NCBI RefSeq assembly: GCF_003641205.1 | Contig: NZ_CP032762.1 | Location: 3,100,001 to 3,164,000 of the forward strand | Length of the DNA stretch: 64,000 nucleotides | From: Rhodococcus sp. P1Y | GTDB lineage: Bacteria; Actinomycetota; Actinomycetes; Mycobacteriales; Mycobacteriaceae | Direction of reading: 5' to 3' | In this document: positions 27,387 to 37,970 of the stretch, one piece after another | Layout: every line of letters begins with the position of its first letter | Numbering within the stretch: position 1 is the stretch's first letter | Notes under the pieces: generated by a model | The model's input: only the letters and a program-made list of their open reading frames with translations | Told to the model about the DNA's origin: nothing | The model's database searches: none | Made by a program: the position numbers and the translations under genes

Positions 27387-28645
27387 AGCGGGATCACCCT
27401 TACGTCGGTGCCGGCATCCAGCGATGTCGCCTCTTCCGGAACGTCGACCAAGACATCCGCCCATGCCATGGCGGCCACGAGATGTGAACCGGGCCCGGCG
27501 ATCAGCTCGACGCCTGCGCTGCCCAGCCTTCCTCGGAGAAGTTGCCGCTTGCCTGCGACGGAGGTTATGGAGTGCGCCAAGGGCGCGCTGCGGGCGGAGA
27601 TAGGTGGCAAACCGGCTGCCTGGCGAAGAGCGGCCCGCGCGAACATGAGAAACGAGACGACGGTACTCACCGGGTTACCTGGAAAGTCGAGAACGGGAAC
27701 GCCGTCGATCGTTGCCGTTCCCTGTGGGCCACCGGGCTGCATGCGCACGGATCCGAATTGCCCGCCCAGGGGTTCGAGTACGTCCTTGACCACTTCGAAG
27801 TCTCCCATCGACACCCCACCGGACGTGATCACGAGTTCGGCTACAGCGGTGGACTCGCGCAGTATTCGGCGGAACTCGTCCGCATCGTCGGAACTGCGAT
27901 TCACGGCAACGACATCGGCACCGTTGGCCGTGAGGTGCGCCGCCAACGTGACGCCGTTGGAATCGTAGATCTGTCCCGGCCGCAGCTGTGACCCAGCATC
28001 GACGAGCTCGGCTCCGGTGGTGATGACCGCGACCTTCGGTCTGCGTCGAACATCGACCTGGGACAAACCGACTGCCGCGAGCACCGCGATATGACGGGGC
28101 TCCAACATTTGTCCGGCACGGATCAGCAGGGTCCCGGCGGTGATGTCGCTTCCTTGCTCGCGAATGTAGTCGCCTGCTGCGCGCGAAACGTCGACGGTGA
28201 CGTAGCCGCCGTCCGCCGTTGTGTTCTCGACGGGTACCACTGCGTCGGCGTTCTGCGGGATCGGCGCCCCGGTCATGATCTTGACCGCTGAGCCGACGTC
28301 CAGCCGGATCTCCTCGTACGGACCGGCGGGCACCGTGGCGCTCACCTTCAGTGTCACCGGCACGGTCGATACGTCTGTTGCGAGAACGGCATAGCCGTCC
28401 ATCTGCGAATTTCGAAACAACGGCAAGTCCACCGGTGACAGCACGTCGGAGTGTGCAACGCGTCCGAGTGACTCGGCCACCGACACCGACTCGGCCGGCC
28501 TGTTCTGCAGCGGCTCCAGTAGACGTGTGACGAGCTCGAGATGCTCCTCGACCGACGCCGCCGCGCGTCGGGTTCGCGGCCCCTGGTCCTTCGTTGCCAG
28601 GCCGGGGCTGTCGGCTCGATTCGACCCCGCAGATCGGTTCGTCAT
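27383..28645 (-). CDS. moeA: molybdopterin molybdenumtransferase MoeA
   Basis: 420 residues, first gene of the moeA-moaC/mog-moaE operon. MoeA inserts molybdate into adenylylated molybdopterin. The conserved DLPLFRNSQMDGYAV, TGAPIPQNADAVVPVE, TTGAEL and SGGVSMGDFE blocks are present. It is divergent from moaA; the 123-base region between them holds both promoters. An N-terminal Arg/Ser/Ala-rich stretch of about 30 residues precedes the usual start. Confidence 0.95.
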   Translation of the reverse strand: MTNRSAGSNRADSPGLATKDQGPRTRRAAASVEEHLELVTRLLEPLQNRPAESVSVAESLGRVAHSDVLSPVDLPLFRNSQMDGYAVLATDVSTVPVTLKVSATVPAGPYEEIRLDVGSAVKIMTGAPIPQNADAVVPVENTTADGGYVTVDVSRAAGDYIREQGSDITAGTLLIRAGQMLEPRHIAVLAAVGLSQVDVRRRPKVAVITTGAELVDAGSQLRPGQIYDSNGVTLAAHLTANGADVVAVNRSSDDADEFRRILRESTAVAELVITSGGVSMGDFEVVKDVLEPLGGQFGSVRMQPGGPQGTATIDGVPVLDFPGNPVSTVVSFLMFARAALRQAAGLPPISARSAPLAHSITSVAGKRQLLRGRLGSAGVELIAGPGSHLVAAMAWADVLVDVPEEATSLDAGTDVRVIPL

Positions 28646-28768
28646 GTCACGATCCTATGCGCGCCGTGACGCCGCAATGTTCGGCGGATCGCACGGAATT
28701 TCCCATGGGCGGCATACTGGAACGTAGTTCGTTGTTGTGCATATCACCGAAGAGTCGAAGGAGGGTTC

Positions 28769-29839
28769 GTGACATCGAGCAGCATCGTAGGTCTCGGCAT
28801 CCCCTCGATCAGCCGGATCTCGCCGATCGCGGTCGACGATCGCCCGGACGTTCCGGTACTTATCGACAAGTTCGGTCGCGTCGCACGAGACCTGCGCGTG
28901 TCCATTACCGAGAAGTGCTCGCTTCGCTGCACGTATTGCATGCCGGAAGAGGGACTGCCCGCGATTCCGACGTCCGATCTGCTGACCCCTCAGGAAATCG
29001 CGCGGGTGGTCGGGGTGGCGGTGCACAGCCTCGGGGTCGAGGAAGTTCGCTTCACCGGCGGGGAGCCGCTCATGCGGGCCGATCTCGCCGACATTCTTCG
29101 CCTCTGCTCGACCGTTGCACCGGGAATTCCGCTCGCCATGACCACCAACGCGGTCGGGCTGGAGCACCGCGCTAACGCGCTGGTGGCTGCGGGTCTCAGC
29201 AGGGTGAACGTATCGCTCGACACGATCGATCGCGAGCACTTCGCCGAGCTGACCAGGCGGGATCGTCTTCCCTCGGTGCTGGCGGGGGTTCGCGCGGCCA
29301 CGCGGGCGGGACTGTCACCGGTCAAGATCAACGCCGTGCTCATGCCCGAAACGTTGCACGGGGCCGCGGACCTGTTGGAGTGGTGCTTGAGCGAGGGTGT
29401 TGCACTCAGGTTCATCGAGCAGATGCCCCTGGACGCTGATCAGGAGTGGGCGCGTACGAACATGCTCGACGCGCAACGCCTCCTCGACGTCCTGTCCGCC
29501 CGGTTCGACCTCCGTGAGATCGGCCGAGCAGACCCGTCGGCGCCTGCAGAGGAGTGGGCCGTCGACGGCACCTCGGCCACGGTGGGGATCATCGCGTCGG
29601 TCACCAGGTCGTTCTGCTCGGACTGTGACCGCACGCGCGTCACGGCCGAAGGCACTGTTCGTTCCTGCCTGTTCAGTGACGAGGAGACGGATCTTCGCGC
29701 TGCGCTTCGCGGCGGCGCGAACGACGCCGAGCTCGCCGACCTGTGGCGCGGAGCGATGTGGAACAAATGGGCAGGCCATGAAATCGACGCTGCGGACTTC
29801 GTACCGCCGGCGAGGAGTATGGGAGCGATCGGTGGTTGA
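28769..29839 (+). CDS. moaA: GTP 3',8-cyclase MoaA
   Basis: 356-residue radical SAM enzyme that begins molybdopterin synthesis from GTP. The radical SAM cluster is CSLRCTYC (Cys50, 54, 57); a second 4Fe-4S cluster is bound by cysteines in [18 protein letters not shown] near residues 277-294; the C-terminal Gly-Gly is required for activity. GTG 28769 follows AAGGAGGG. The overlap with moaD (8 bases) couples the two genes. Confidence 0.96.
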   Translation: MTSSSIVGLGIPSISRISPIAVDDRPDVPVLIDKFGRVARDLRVSITEKCSLRCTYCMPEEGLPAIPTSDLLTPQEIARVVGVAVHSLGVEEVRFTGGEPLMRADLADILRLCSTVAPGIPLAMTTNAVGLEHRANALVAAGLSRVNVSLDTIDREHFAELTRRDRLPSVLAGVRAATRAGLSPVKINAVLMPETLHGAADLLEWCLSEGVALRFIEQMPLDADQEWARTNMLDAQRLLDVLSARFDLREIGRADPSAPAEEWAVDGTSATVGIIASVTRSFCSDCDRTRVTAEGTVRSCLFSDEETDLRAALRGGANDAELADLWRGAMWNKWAGHEIDAADFVPPARSMGAIGG

Positions 29840-30074
29840 GGTTCGTTATTTCGCAGGCGCCGCGGACGCATCCGGTTGTGAGAAGGAGATGTTCGACCTG
29901 CCTCGTGGCAGCGATCTTTCCGCGCTCAAAGCCGCAGTGCTGCACAGGCACGGCGATGCAGTCGTGGACGTGCTGCGCGTGTCGGCATTTCTCGTGGGGG
30001 AGAACTTGACCCGCGATCCGAGCACGACGCTCGGCGACAGGGTGGACATCCTGCCGCCGTTCGCCGGTGGGTAG
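29832..30074 (+). CDS. moaD: molybdopterin synthase sulfur carrier subunit MoaD
   Basis: 80-residue ubiquitin-like protein ending in PPFAGG; the terminal Gly-Gly is thiocarboxylated and donates sulfur through MoaE. GTG 29832 lies within the end of moaA. Confidence 0.92.
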   Translation: MVEVRYFAGAADASGCEKEMFDLPRGSDLSALKAAVLHRHGDAVVDVLRVSAFLVGENLTRDPSTTLGDRVDILPPFAGG

Positions 30075-30111
30075 TACTCAGATTTCGGTAGTACTCAGTT
30101 CTCCGTAGTGC

Positions 30112-30957
30112 TCAGTTGTCGGTGGTCCACCAGTCGTCGAACGGAGTGACTGGAACCGCCCGCTTATGGCGCGTGTTCGTATACATGAGCTCGAGCTTGT
30201 CGGCGACGTCGTCGGTCACTTCCTTGCCCTCGAGGTAGTCGTCGATCTGGCTGTAGGTTACTCCGAGTGCTTCCTCGTCCGGGAGCGCCGGACGGTCGTC
30301 CTCCAAGTCGGCCGTCGGCACCTTCTTCCATGTGCTCTCCGGTGCCCGCAACTCTCGGAGTAGCGCGGCGCCTTGGCGTTTGGTGAGGCCGGTGAGCGGT
30401 GTGATGTCGACGCCGCCGTCGCCGAACTTGGTGAAGAATCCCGTGATCGCCTCCGCGGCATGGTCGGTTCCGACGACCACGTACCCCAGTTCGCCGGCCA
30501 AGGCGTACTGCGCAACCATGCGTTGACGGGCCTTGATGTTGCCGCGCACGAAGTCTCGAACTTCGTCGGTGCCCAGAGCGTCGGCCGTCGCCGCAGCCGA
30601 AGCGTCGGCTGCGGCTTTGATGTTCACGGTCACCGTCCGATCGGGAGCGATGAACTCGAGTGCGATCGCAGCGTCGTCCTCGTCTGCCTGAACGCCGTAG
30701 GGAAGCCGGACCGCGAGGAATTCCGCCTCGGCGCCTTCACTGCGCAATTCGGCGGCGGCGCGCTGGCACAGCGCGCCGGTCAGAGTGCTGTCCTGTCCAC
30801 CGCTGATGCCGAGGACGAACCCGGTGGCGGGCGTCGACCGAAGGTAGGTCTTCAGGAAGTCGACGCGGCGGGTGATCTCGGCAGCGGGGTCGATCGAACT
30901 CTGGACCGCAAGCTCGCGCAGTATGCGTGTGCGCAGTTCCGAACGTAGTAGTGACAT
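30112..30957 (-). CDS. nadE: ammonia-dependent NAD synthetase
   Basis: 281 residues, converts nicotinate adenine dinucleotide to NAD using ammonia. The PP-loop SGGQDSTL (about 50-57) activates the substrate with ATP; the [28 protein letters not shown] block is typical of the short, NH3-dependent form. There is no glutaminase domain, unlike mycobacterial NadE, so the nitrogen source or a partner protein may differ. The gene converges on moaD. Confidence 0.94.
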   Translation of the reverse strand: MSLLRSELRTRILRELAVQSSIDPAAEITRRVDFLKTYLRSTPATGFVLGISGGQDSTLTGALCQRAAAELRSEGAEAEFLAVRLPYGVQADEDDAAIALEFIAPDRTVTVNIKAAADASAAATADALGTDEVRDFVRGNIKARQRMVAQYALAGELGYVVVGTDHAAEAITGFFTKFGDGGVDITPLTGLTKRQGAALLRELRAPESTWKKVPTADLEDDRPALPDEEALGVTYSQIDDYLEGKEVTDDVADKLELMYTNTRHKRAVPVTPFDDWWTTDN

Positions 30958-30995
30958 CCGGCCATCTTATGTGCCGCACGTACAGTGGGCTTGAA

Positions 30996-31760
30996 ATGTC
31001 CTACGACCTGTTCTCCAAAACCGATCCGCAGGCCCACGCAGACTTCTTCGCGGCGGAGGCCGCCGGATTGGCCTGGCTTCGAGACGCGGGTGCGACGGTC
31101 GTCGACGTCGTGGATGTCGGGCCCACCCGTATCGATCTCGCTCGGCTCACGTCGTCCTCGCCGACAGTCGGCGCCGCGCGCCGATTCGGGTCCGAACTTT
31201 CCGTGATGCACGACGCAGGTGCTCGTCGATTCGGCTGTCCGCCAGACCGTTTCGATGGGCAGATGTTCATCGGATCGAGGCCGATGTCGAGCGTCGAATA
31301 CGACTCGTGGGGCGAGTTCTACGCTGCCGAGCGGGTGCTGCCGTTTCTGCGGTTGGCTGTGAAAGCGGGCAACATCTCCGCACGCGATGCCGCAGACGTC
31401 GAACGTGTCTGCGCTGCGGTGGGTGACGGAGCGTTCGACGACGGCGACCCGCCGAGTCGAATCCACGGCGATCTGTGGTCAGGGAACGTGGTCTGGACGC
31501 ACGGGGGAGCGGTGATGATCGACCCGGCAGCCCACGGCGGTCATCGTGAAACGGACTTGGCGATGCTTGCCCTCTTCGGTCTTCCGCTGCTCCCCGAGGT
31601 TCTCCAGGGCTACTGCGCGACTCGAGCTCCCCGCGATGGATGGGAGGAACGGGTGCCGCTGCACCAGCTGCACCCGCTTGCCGTCCACGCCGCGGGTCAT
31701 GGGCCGAGTTACGGATCGGAGCTGCACCGCGCCGCCCGCGCGGTCGAACGACTGCTCTAG
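30996..31760 (+). CDS. fructosamine kinase family protein
   Basis: 254 residues of the aminoglycoside-phosphotransferase-like superfamily. The catalytic HGDLWSGNVVW (Brenner motif) and the metal-binding DPAAHGGHRETDLAM are conserved. In this family the enzyme phosphorylates ketoamines on glycated proteins or amines, leading to repair. ATG 30996 was chosen as it gives the usual N-terminus; it is 38 bases from the divergent nadE start. The stop overlaps the convergent tetR stop within CTAG. Confidence 0.88.
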   Translation: MSYDLFSKTDPQAHADFFAAEAAGLAWLRDAGATVVDVVDVGPTRIDLARLTSSSPTVGAARRFGSELSVMHDAGARRFGCPPDRFDGQMFIGSRPMSSVEYDSWGEFYAAERVLPFLRLAVKAGNISARDAADVERVCAAVGDGAFDDGDPPSRIHGDLWSGNVVWTHGGAVMIDPAAHGGHRETDLAMLALFGLPLLPEVLQGYCATRAPRDGWEERVPLHQLHPLAVHAAGHGPSYGSELHRAARAVERLL

Positions 31761-32359
31761 CGAGTTGCCCGCCGTATCAGGCACTCCCAGCCGTCGGCCA
31801 GTCGTTCCATGGTCATACCGAGGTCGCGGAACTGGTGCAGAACAAGCGTGGCTTCGAGCGGGGTGAGCAGGTTGTACGCCAGCAGTTCGACGTCGCCCTC
31901 GACACCCGCGGCACGAAGCAACGTGAGGACGTGAGTGTGGTTGACCATGTGCGCGGGCGCCGAGTACCGGAATTCGGGTGAGTTCTCTGCGGCGCGCATG
32001 ACTTCGCCCTGCACTTCGACCAGATCGAGGCGGGCACGTCCGAAAGCGACGAGCCGCTCGATGGGGTCGGCGCCCGGACCGAGGGGCGGCGGTCCGAAGA
32101 GGAAGGCTTGTTGAAGTTCTTTCTCGGTGTGGTCGAGCAACGCCTGCATCAGGCCCGATCGACTGCCGAATCGCCGAAAAACTGTGCCCTTGCCCACACC
32201 CGCCTTGGCTGCAAGGCCGTCCATCGTGACGGCGTCGACTCCGATGGTGGCAACCAGTTCCGACGCCGCGTCCAGCAGCAGGCGGCGGTTGCGAGCTGCA
32301 TCGCAGCGTTCGGTCTCCTCGCCCGCGATGGGAAGCATGAAGTCGGTCACAACAGACAC
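31757..32359 (-). CDS. TetR-family transcriptional regulator
   Basis: 200 residues. The N-terminal helix-turn-helix reads VTMDGLAAKAGVGKGTVFRRFGSRSGLM (about residues 44-71); the remaining part is a ligand-binding domain. It is divergent from an FMN reductase gene, and the palindrome GGACCGCGGTCC in the gap (32383-32394) is its likely operator. An alternative ATG at 32338 would shorten it by 7 residues. The inducer is unknown, though quinone or electrophile ligands are common for such pairs. Confidence 0.9.
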   Translation of the reverse strand: MSVVTDFMLPIAGEETERCDAARNRRLLLDAASELVATIGVDAVTMDGLAAKAGVGKGTVFRRFGSRSGLMQALLDHTEKELQQAFLFGPPPLGPGADPIERLVAFGRARLDLVEVQGEVMRAAENSPEFRYSAPAHMVNHTHVLTLLRAAGVEGDVELLAYNLLTPLEATLVLHQFRDLGMTMERLADGWECLIRRATR

Positions 32360-32382
32360 TCTACCTGCTCAGGAATGAAAGT

Positions 32383-32394
32383 GGACCGCGGTCC
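32383..32394. promoter_or_regulatory. TetR operator palindrome
   Basis: GGACCGCGGTCC is a perfect 12-base palindrome, with AA/TT extensions beyond its ends (AAGT-GGACC, GGTCC-GTTT). It is centred between the divergent tetR and FMN reductase genes. Confidence 0.7.
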
Positions 32395-32452
32395 GTTTGG
32401 ATGGTAAGAATTGGTCGACCCCGGCTGTCACTCGAACTCTAAGGAACTCGCC

Positions 32453-33019
32453 ATGTCGCAAGCACACGTACTGATACTGGTCGGAAGCCTCCGCGCCGAC
32501 TCCGTGAACAAGCAGATCGCCGACACCGCTGCCGCACTCACCCCGGAGGGCTCGACGGCGGTTGTGTACCCCGCGCTCGCCGAGGTCCCGTTCTACAACG
32601 AGGACATCGACATCGAGGGCAAGGTCCCCGCTGCTGCGCTCGACCTGCGTGCTGCTGCCGAGAAGGCCACTGCCTTCTTGCTGGTCACACCCGAATACAA
32701 CGGCACGATCCCCGCAGTGCTCAAGAACGCCATCGACTGGCTCTCGCGTCCGTACGGTGCAGGCGCTGTGAGCAGCAAGCCCGTCGCAGTCATCAGCGCC
32801 TCGCCCAGTGGCAACGGCGCGAAATGGGCTCATGACGACGCACGCAAGGCCGTCGGGATCGCCGGCGGCAAGGTTCTCGACGATGTCGAGCTCACTATCG
32901 GCGGCACAATCGACAAGTTCGGCTCCGCGCACCCACGCGAGAACGTCGAGGTCTCCGCCGATATTTCGAACGTCGTCGCGGAACTCGTCAAGGCATCGGA
33001 CGAGCTCGTCAGCGCCTGA
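32453..33019 (+). CDS. NAD(P)H-dependent FMN reductase
   Basis: 188 residues with a flavodoxin-like fold. The GSLRADSVNKQIAD segment binds FMN phosphate, and LVTPEYNGTIPAVLKNAIDWLSR is the signature of the FMN_red family (chromate/quinone/azo reductases). ATG 32453 follows AAGGAAC. It should reduce quinones or free flavin and probably is induced when the divergent TetR repressor binds its ligand. Confidence 0.92.
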   Translation: MSQAHVLILVGSLRADSVNKQIADTAAALTPEGSTAVVYPALAEVPFYNEDIDIEGKVPAAALDLRAAAEKATAFLLVTPEYNGTIPAVLKNAIDWLSRPYGAGAVSSKPVAVISASPSGNGAKWAHDDARKAVGIAGGKVLDDVELTIGGTIDKFGSAHPRENVEVSADISNVVAELVKASDELVSA

Positions 33020-33062
33020 GCTCGCTCGTGTGCCGTAAGCGGTGTGATCCAGGCGATAGCAA

Positions 33063-33079
33063 ATGGAAATCGTTTTCAT
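33063..33079. promoter_or_regulatory. Zur box upstream of rpmJ
   Basis: ATGGAAATCGTTTTCAT is a near-perfect palindrome matching the actinobacterial Zur consensus (TGAAAATCATTTTCA type). It ends 13 bases before the rpmJ start codon, so binding of Zn-loaded Zur should block transcription. Confidence 0.85.
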
Positions 33080-33092
33080 GTAGCATCGAAGC

Positions 33093-33215
33093 ATGAAAGT
33101 ACGAAATTCTCTGAAATCCCTGAAGGACAAGCCCGGCGCTCAGGTTGTGCGTCGACATGGCACGGTGTTCGTCATCAACAAGAAGGAGCCACGTTTCAAA
33201 GCGCGACAGCGCTGA
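33093..33215 (+). CDS. rpmJ: cysteine-free 50S ribosomal protein L36 paralogue
   Basis: 40 residues, [12 protein letters not shown] ... [13 protein letters not shown], matching the alternative (C-minus, YkgO-like) L36. The ordinary zinc-binding L36 has three Cys and one His; here no cysteine is present, so no Zn is bound. Under zinc starvation this form replaces the Zn-containing L36 and frees Zn for other proteins. The Zur box just upstream fits that role. A strong hairpin terminates it. Confidence 0.95.
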   Translation: MKVRNSLKSLKDKPGAQVVRRHGTVFVINKKEPRFKARQR

Positions 33216-33227
33216 GGCGAGCGGCCC

Positions 33228-33260
33228 AAAGCCCCCGAGTCGATCGACTCGGGGGCTTTT
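33228..33260. terminator. terminator after rpmJ
   Basis: A perfect 16-base inverted repeat, AAAGCCCCCGAGTCGA followed directly by its complement and TTTT, ends the monocistronic rpmJ. Confidence 0.92.
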
Positions 33261-33468
33261 CGCGTCTCGGGCACGCCGTCGATCTCGGGGGTGGACGACT
33301 ATTTCACTCGTGGTTGATCGGCGTGTCGACTTGCTGTGATCGGTCACCGCTACCCAAGGGCTTATATGTGACGCACGACACGAATGGACTGTGACCTGCG
33401 ACACGCCGTTGCGACCACCGCGTTCTCGAGTGTGCACGACTCTGACCAGCGAATACCACGGATGTTGT

Positions 33469-33516
33469 TCGCAACATCTCGTGTTGTAGGCATATGTCGG
33501 ACACAAGGTGTAGTGT
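33469..33516. promoter_or_regulatory. paired NrdR boxes upstream of nrdHIEF
   Basis: ACACAAGGTGTAGTGT (33501-33516) is a good NrdR-box match; a weaker one, TCGCAACATCTCGTGT (33469-33484), starts 32 bases upstream. The 32-base centre distance (three helical turns) is the usual arrangement for the ATP/dATP-dependent repressor NrdR. The upstream box overlaps an inverted repeat GATGTTG-TTCG-CAACATC (33461-33478). Confidence 0.7.
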
Positions 33517-33771
33517 CTGAGCAGTCGAGAGGACACAAGCCGACGGCCCCGAAAACGGGTTGAAAGCAGGTGAAATCTCGCCGATGATCATCCAGGTACT
33601 GCTCGAATCCGGGTCGCCGCTCGGGTCGGAACGTGCAAGAGAATCAACCACGCAGCGCACATCGGAACACAGGTGAAAACCGACGGTTCCGGTCTCTACG
33701 TCACAGCCGGGCAACGCTCACGAGAGTCTCGGAACTCGTAGGTCGCAGCCGGTAGGGAGAAGGGAACCCTC
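33517..33771 (+). other. long untranslated leader of nrdH
   Basis: About 255 bases between the NrdR boxes and the nrdH ATG contain no coding sequence I can support and no recognised riboswitch. A purine-rich AGGGAGAAGGGAACC region just before the ATG is the ribosome binding site. The rest may be structured, but I can make no firm fold by eye. The stretch 33261-33468 upstream of the boxes also shows nothing recognisable. Confidence 0.4.
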
Positions 33772-34005
33772 ATGAGCATCACCGTTTACACCAAGCCCGC
33801 CTGCGTTCAGTGCAATGCCACCTACCGCGCCCTGGACAAAGAGGGCATCGAGTACGACGTCATCGACATCTCGCAGGATGCGGAGGCGCGCGATTACGTC
33901 ATGGCGCTCGGCTACCTGCAGGCGCCCGTCGTCGTCGCCGGTGAAGACCACTGGTCGGGTTTCCGTCCCGATCGCATCAAGGCACTCACCGCCAGCGTTG
34001 CTTGA
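33772..34005 (+). CDS. nrdH: NrdH redoxin
   Basis: 77 residues, glutaredoxin-like with thioredoxin-like specificity. CVQC (residues 11-14) is the redox motif typical of NrdH, and the C-terminal WSGFRPDRIKAL is the family hallmark. It reduces the class Ib ribonucleotide reductase. nrdI begins 23 bases later. Confidence 0.97.
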   Translation: MSITVYTKPACVQCNATYRALDKEGIEYDVIDISQDAEARDYVMALGYLQAPVVVAGEDHWSGFRPDRIKALTASVA

Positions 34006-34028
34006 ACAGAAGATGGAGATGAGCACGC

Positions 34029-34493
34029 GTGACTTCTGCTCTCACTCCGCAGTCGACGCACCCGTTGGTCTACTTCTCGAGTGCGTCCGAGAACACGCAT
34101 AGATTCGTCGTCAAGCTCGATGTGCCGGCGAGTCGTATCCCACTACGCGATCCAGCGAGTTTCCTGGTCGATCAGCCGTATGTGTTGATACTTCCCACAT
34201 ACGGCGGGGGAACTACTTTCGCTGGACGTGACACCAACTACGTTCCCAAGCAAGTAATCAAGTTTCTCAACCAGAAGCACAACCGGTCCCTCATCAGGGC
34301 TGTCATCGCTGCGGGCAACACCAATTTCGGTGATTCCTTTTGCTTTGCAGGCGATGTCATTTCACAGAAGTGCGCAGTTCCGTATCTCTACAGATTCGAG
34401 CTGATGGGAACTCCCGAAGATGTCGCCCGGGTCCGCGAGGGTCTGGAGGACTTCTGGGAGCGGGAGTCGCGACGAGCAGCGCACACACATTAA
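34029..34493 (+). CDS. nrdI: NrdI flavodoxin-like protein
   Basis: 154 residues. [13 protein letters not shown] binds the FMN phosphate, and the PTYGGG and [14 protein letters not shown] loops bind the isoalloxazine. NrdI supplies the oxidant (superoxide) for assembling the Mn(III)2-tyrosyl radical in NrdF. GTG 34029 is the start. It lies between nrdH and nrdE in the operon. Confidence 0.96.
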   Translation: MTSALTPQSTHPLVYFSSASENTHRFVVKLDVPASRIPLRDPASFLVDQPYVLILPTYGGGTTFAGRDTNYVPKQVIKFLNQKHNRSLIRAVIAAGNTNFGDSFCFAGDVISQKCAVPYLYRFELMGTPEDVARVREGLEDFWERESRRAAHTH

Positions 34494-34529
34494 GTAACCA
34501 GAAGCGTACGAGGAACTGGAGCGAAAGCC

Positions 34530-36692
34530 GTGGCACCGACCATCACCGAGGTAGAACCTGTCAACTCCGTTCGATCCGGCGGTGATCTGGACTATCACGC
34601 GCTGAACGCCATGCTCAACCTGTACGGCCCGAACGGCGAGATCCAGTTCGAGAAAGACCGCGAAGCGGCCAACCAGTACTTTCTCCAGCACGTCAACCAG
34701 AACACCGTGTTCTTCCACGACCTGGACGAGAAACTCGACTACTTGGTCGAGGAGAACTACTACGAGCCAGAGGTTCTGAACCAGTACTCGCGCGACTTCG
34801 TGAAGTTTCTGATCAACCACGCGTACTCGAAGAAATTTCGGTTCCCGACGTTCCTGGGCGCGTTCAAGTACTACACCTCGTACACTCTCAAGACGTTCGA
34901 CGGCAAGCGTTACCTCGAGCGCTTCGAGGATCGTGTGTGCATGGTTGCGCTGACCCTCGCGGCGGGCGACGAAGCACTCGCTACCGATCTCGTGGACGAG
35001 ATCATCGCCGGACGCTTCCAGCCGGCGACTCCGACCTTCCTCAACTCCGGTAAGAAGCAGCGCGGCGAACCCGTGTCGTGCTTCCTGCTGCGCATCGAGG
35101 ACAATATGGAGTCCATCGGTCGCTCCATCAACTCGGCCCTGCAGCTGTCCAAGCGCGGTGGCGGTGTTGCGTTGCTGCTGAGCAACATTCGTGAGCACGG
35201 TGCCCCCATCAAGCGCATCGAGAATCAGTCCTCGGGCGTCATTCCGATCATGAAACTGCTCGAGGACTCGTTCTCGTACGCAAATCAGCTCGGTGCTCGT
35301 CAAGGTGCGGGAGCGGTGTACCTGCACGCTCATCACCCCGATGTCTACCGTTTCCTCGACACCAAGCGCGAGAACGCCGACGAGAAGATCCGAATCAAGA
35401 CCCTCTCGCTCGGAATCGTCATCCCGGACATCACGTTCGAGCTGGCGAAGAAGAACGAGGACATGTATCTGTTCTCGCCGTACGACGTCGAACGGATCTA
35501 CGGGGTCCCGTTCGCCGACATCAACGTCTCGGACAAGTACTACGAGATGGTCGACGACAAGCGGATCCGTAAGACGAAGATCAAGGCACGTGAGTTCTTC
35601 CAGACCCTCGCCGAGTTGCAGTTCGAGTCGGGCTACCCGTACATCATGTTCGAGGACACCGTGAACCGGGCAAACCCGGTGAAGGGCAAGATCACTCACT
35701 CGAACCTGTGCTCGGAAATCCTGCAGGTGTCGACACCGTCGGAGTTCAACGACGACCTCACCTACTCGCATGTCGGCAAGGACATCTCCTGCAACCTCGG
35801 TTCGCTCAACATCGCGAAGACGATGGACTCGCCCGACTTCGGCAAGACCATTGCCGTCGCGATTCGTGGACTGACTGCCGTCTCCGATCAAACACACATC
35901 TACTCGGTTCCATCCATCGAGCAGGGCAACAACGACTCTCACGCCATCGGCCTCGGTCAGATGAACCTGCACGGATACCTTGCTCGCGAGCGCATTCACT
36001 ACGGATCGACCGAAGGCATCGACTTCACCAACATCTATTTCTACACAGTGCTGTTCCATGCGCTTCAGGCGTCGAACCAGCTCGCCAAGGACCGGGGAAC
36101 GTATTTCAAGGGATTCCCCGAGTCCAAGTACGCGTCGGGTGAGTTCTTCGACAAGTACACCGATCAAACGTGGGAGCCGAGCACACCGCGTGTCGCTTCG
36201 TTGTTCAGCGCGGCCGGGGTGCACATCCCAACGCAGGCTGACTGGGCCACGCTCAAGGCGTCGGTCCAGGAGCACGGAATCTACAACCAGAACCTGCAGG
36301 CCGTTCCGCCGACCGGTTCGATCTCGTACATCAACAACTCGACCTCCTCGATCCACCCGGTGGCGTCGAAGATCGAGATCCGCAAAGAAGGCAAGATCGG
36401 ACGCGTCTACTACCCGGCGCCGTACCTGGACAACGACAACCTCGAGTACTACCAGGATGCGTACGAAATCGGGTACGAGAAGATCATCGACACCTACGCC
36501 GCCGCAACGCAGCACGTAGACCAGGGTCTGTCGCTGACGCTGTTCTTCAAGGACACCGCGACGACACGTGACATCAACAAGGCGCAGATCTACGCATGGC
36601 GCAAGGGCATCAAGACGCTCTACTACATCCGTCTGCGTCAAATGGCTCTCGAAGGCACCGAGGTGGAGGGTTGCGTTTCGTGCATGCTGTGA
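34530..36692 (+). CDS. nrdE: class Ib ribonucleoside-diphosphate reductase alpha subunit
   Basis: 720 residues, reduces NDPs to dNDPs. Substrate-site cysteines are in [12 protein letters not shown] and SNLCSEIL, with the C-terminal redox pair in GCVSCML. There is no N-terminal ATP-cone; the start is close to the catalytic domain, as in class Ib enzymes. dATP feedback is therefore probably weak and control falls to NrdR. GTG 34530 is the start. A long open frame on the opposite strand (34362-36641) is a shadow. Confidence 0.97.
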   Translation: MAPTITEVEPVNSVRSGGDLDYHALNAMLNLYGPNGEIQFEKDREAANQYFLQHVNQNTVFFHDLDEKLDYLVEENYYEPEVLNQYSRDFVKFLINHAYSKKFRFPTFLGAFKYYTSYTLKTFDGKRYLERFEDRVCMVALTLAAGDEALATDLVDEIIAGRFQPATPTFLNSGKKQRGEPVSCFLLRIEDNMESIGRSINSALQLSKRGGGVALLLSNIREHGAPIKRIENQSSGVIPIMKLLEDSFSYANQLGARQGAGAVYLHAHHPDVYRFLDTKRENADEKIRIKTLSLGIVIPDITFELAKKNEDMYLFSPYDVERIYGVPFADINVSDKYYEMVDDKRIRKTKIKAREFFQTLAELQFESGYPYIMFEDTVNRANPVKGKITHSNLCSEILQVSTPSEFNDDLTYSHVGKDISCNLGSLNIAKTMDSPDFGKTIAVAIRGLTAVSDQTHIYSVPSIEQGNNDSHAIGLGQMNLHGYLARERIHYGSTEGIDFTNIYFYTVLFHALQASNQLAKDRGTYFKGFPESKYASGEFFDKYTDQTWEPSTPRVASLFSAAGVHIPTQADWATLKASVQEHGIYNQNLQAVPPTGSISYINNSTSSIHPVASKIEIRKEGKIGRVYYPAPYLDNDNLEYYQDAYEIGYEKIIDTYAAATQHVDQGLSLTLFFKDTATTRDINKAQIYAWRKGIKTLYYIRLRQMALEGTEVEGCVSCML

Positions 36693-37742
<1,050 letters not shown>

Positions 37743-37753
37743 ACATCTCGGCC

Positions 37754-37792
37754 AAGGAAGGCCCTCCGGCTACGAGCCGGGGGGCCTTCCTT
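37754..37792. terminator. terminator of the nrdHIEF operon
   Basis: AAGGAAGGCCC ... GGGCCTTCCTT hairpin with an internal CCGGCT/AGCCGG stem and short loop. It overlaps the 3' end of the convergent RHH gene and could act in both directions. Confidence 0.85.
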
Positions 37793-37967
37793 GTTTCCTG
37801 ATGTCGTTCGCGTTCTTCGGCATGCGTCCCTGCTCGGTCAGTGCGCGGCGAAGCAGGAACTCGATCTGCGCGTTGGTACTGCGCAGCTCGTCGCCGGCCC
37901 AGCGGGCCAGTGCATCGTGCACCGCTGGATCGAGCCGAAGAAGGATTTTCTTACGTTCGACGCCCAT
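37770..37967 (-). CDS. ribbon-helix-helix (Arc/CopG-like) protein
   Basis: 65 residues. [20 protein letters not shown] is a beta-strand followed by a helix, then a turn with [14 protein letters not shown]: the strand-helix-helix pattern of small DNA-binding RHH proteins (Arc, CopG). It lies 3 bases after the stop of the SPFH gene and is thus co-transcribed. Autoregulation through the GTGATATCAC operator upstream of the SPFH gene is my inference. No toxin partner is present nearby. Confidence 0.82.
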   Translation of the reverse strand: MGVERKKILLRLDPAVHDALARWAGDELRSTNAQIEFLLRRALTEQGRMPKNANDIRKQGRPPGS

Positions 37968-37970
37968 GAG

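Noticed and set aside
28646-28768. Molybdenum-cofactor riboswitch upstream of moaA
   Set aside because: The 123-base divergent region is short and lacks recognised conserved elements.
33517-33771. Cobalamin or c-di-AMP riboswitch in the nrdH leader
   Set aside because: I could not find the conserved cores of either class; class Ib reductase is not B12-dependent.
34362-36641. 759-codon open frame opposite nrdE
   Set aside because: Shadow of nrdE caused by biased codon third positions; the sense frame has all catalytic cysteines.
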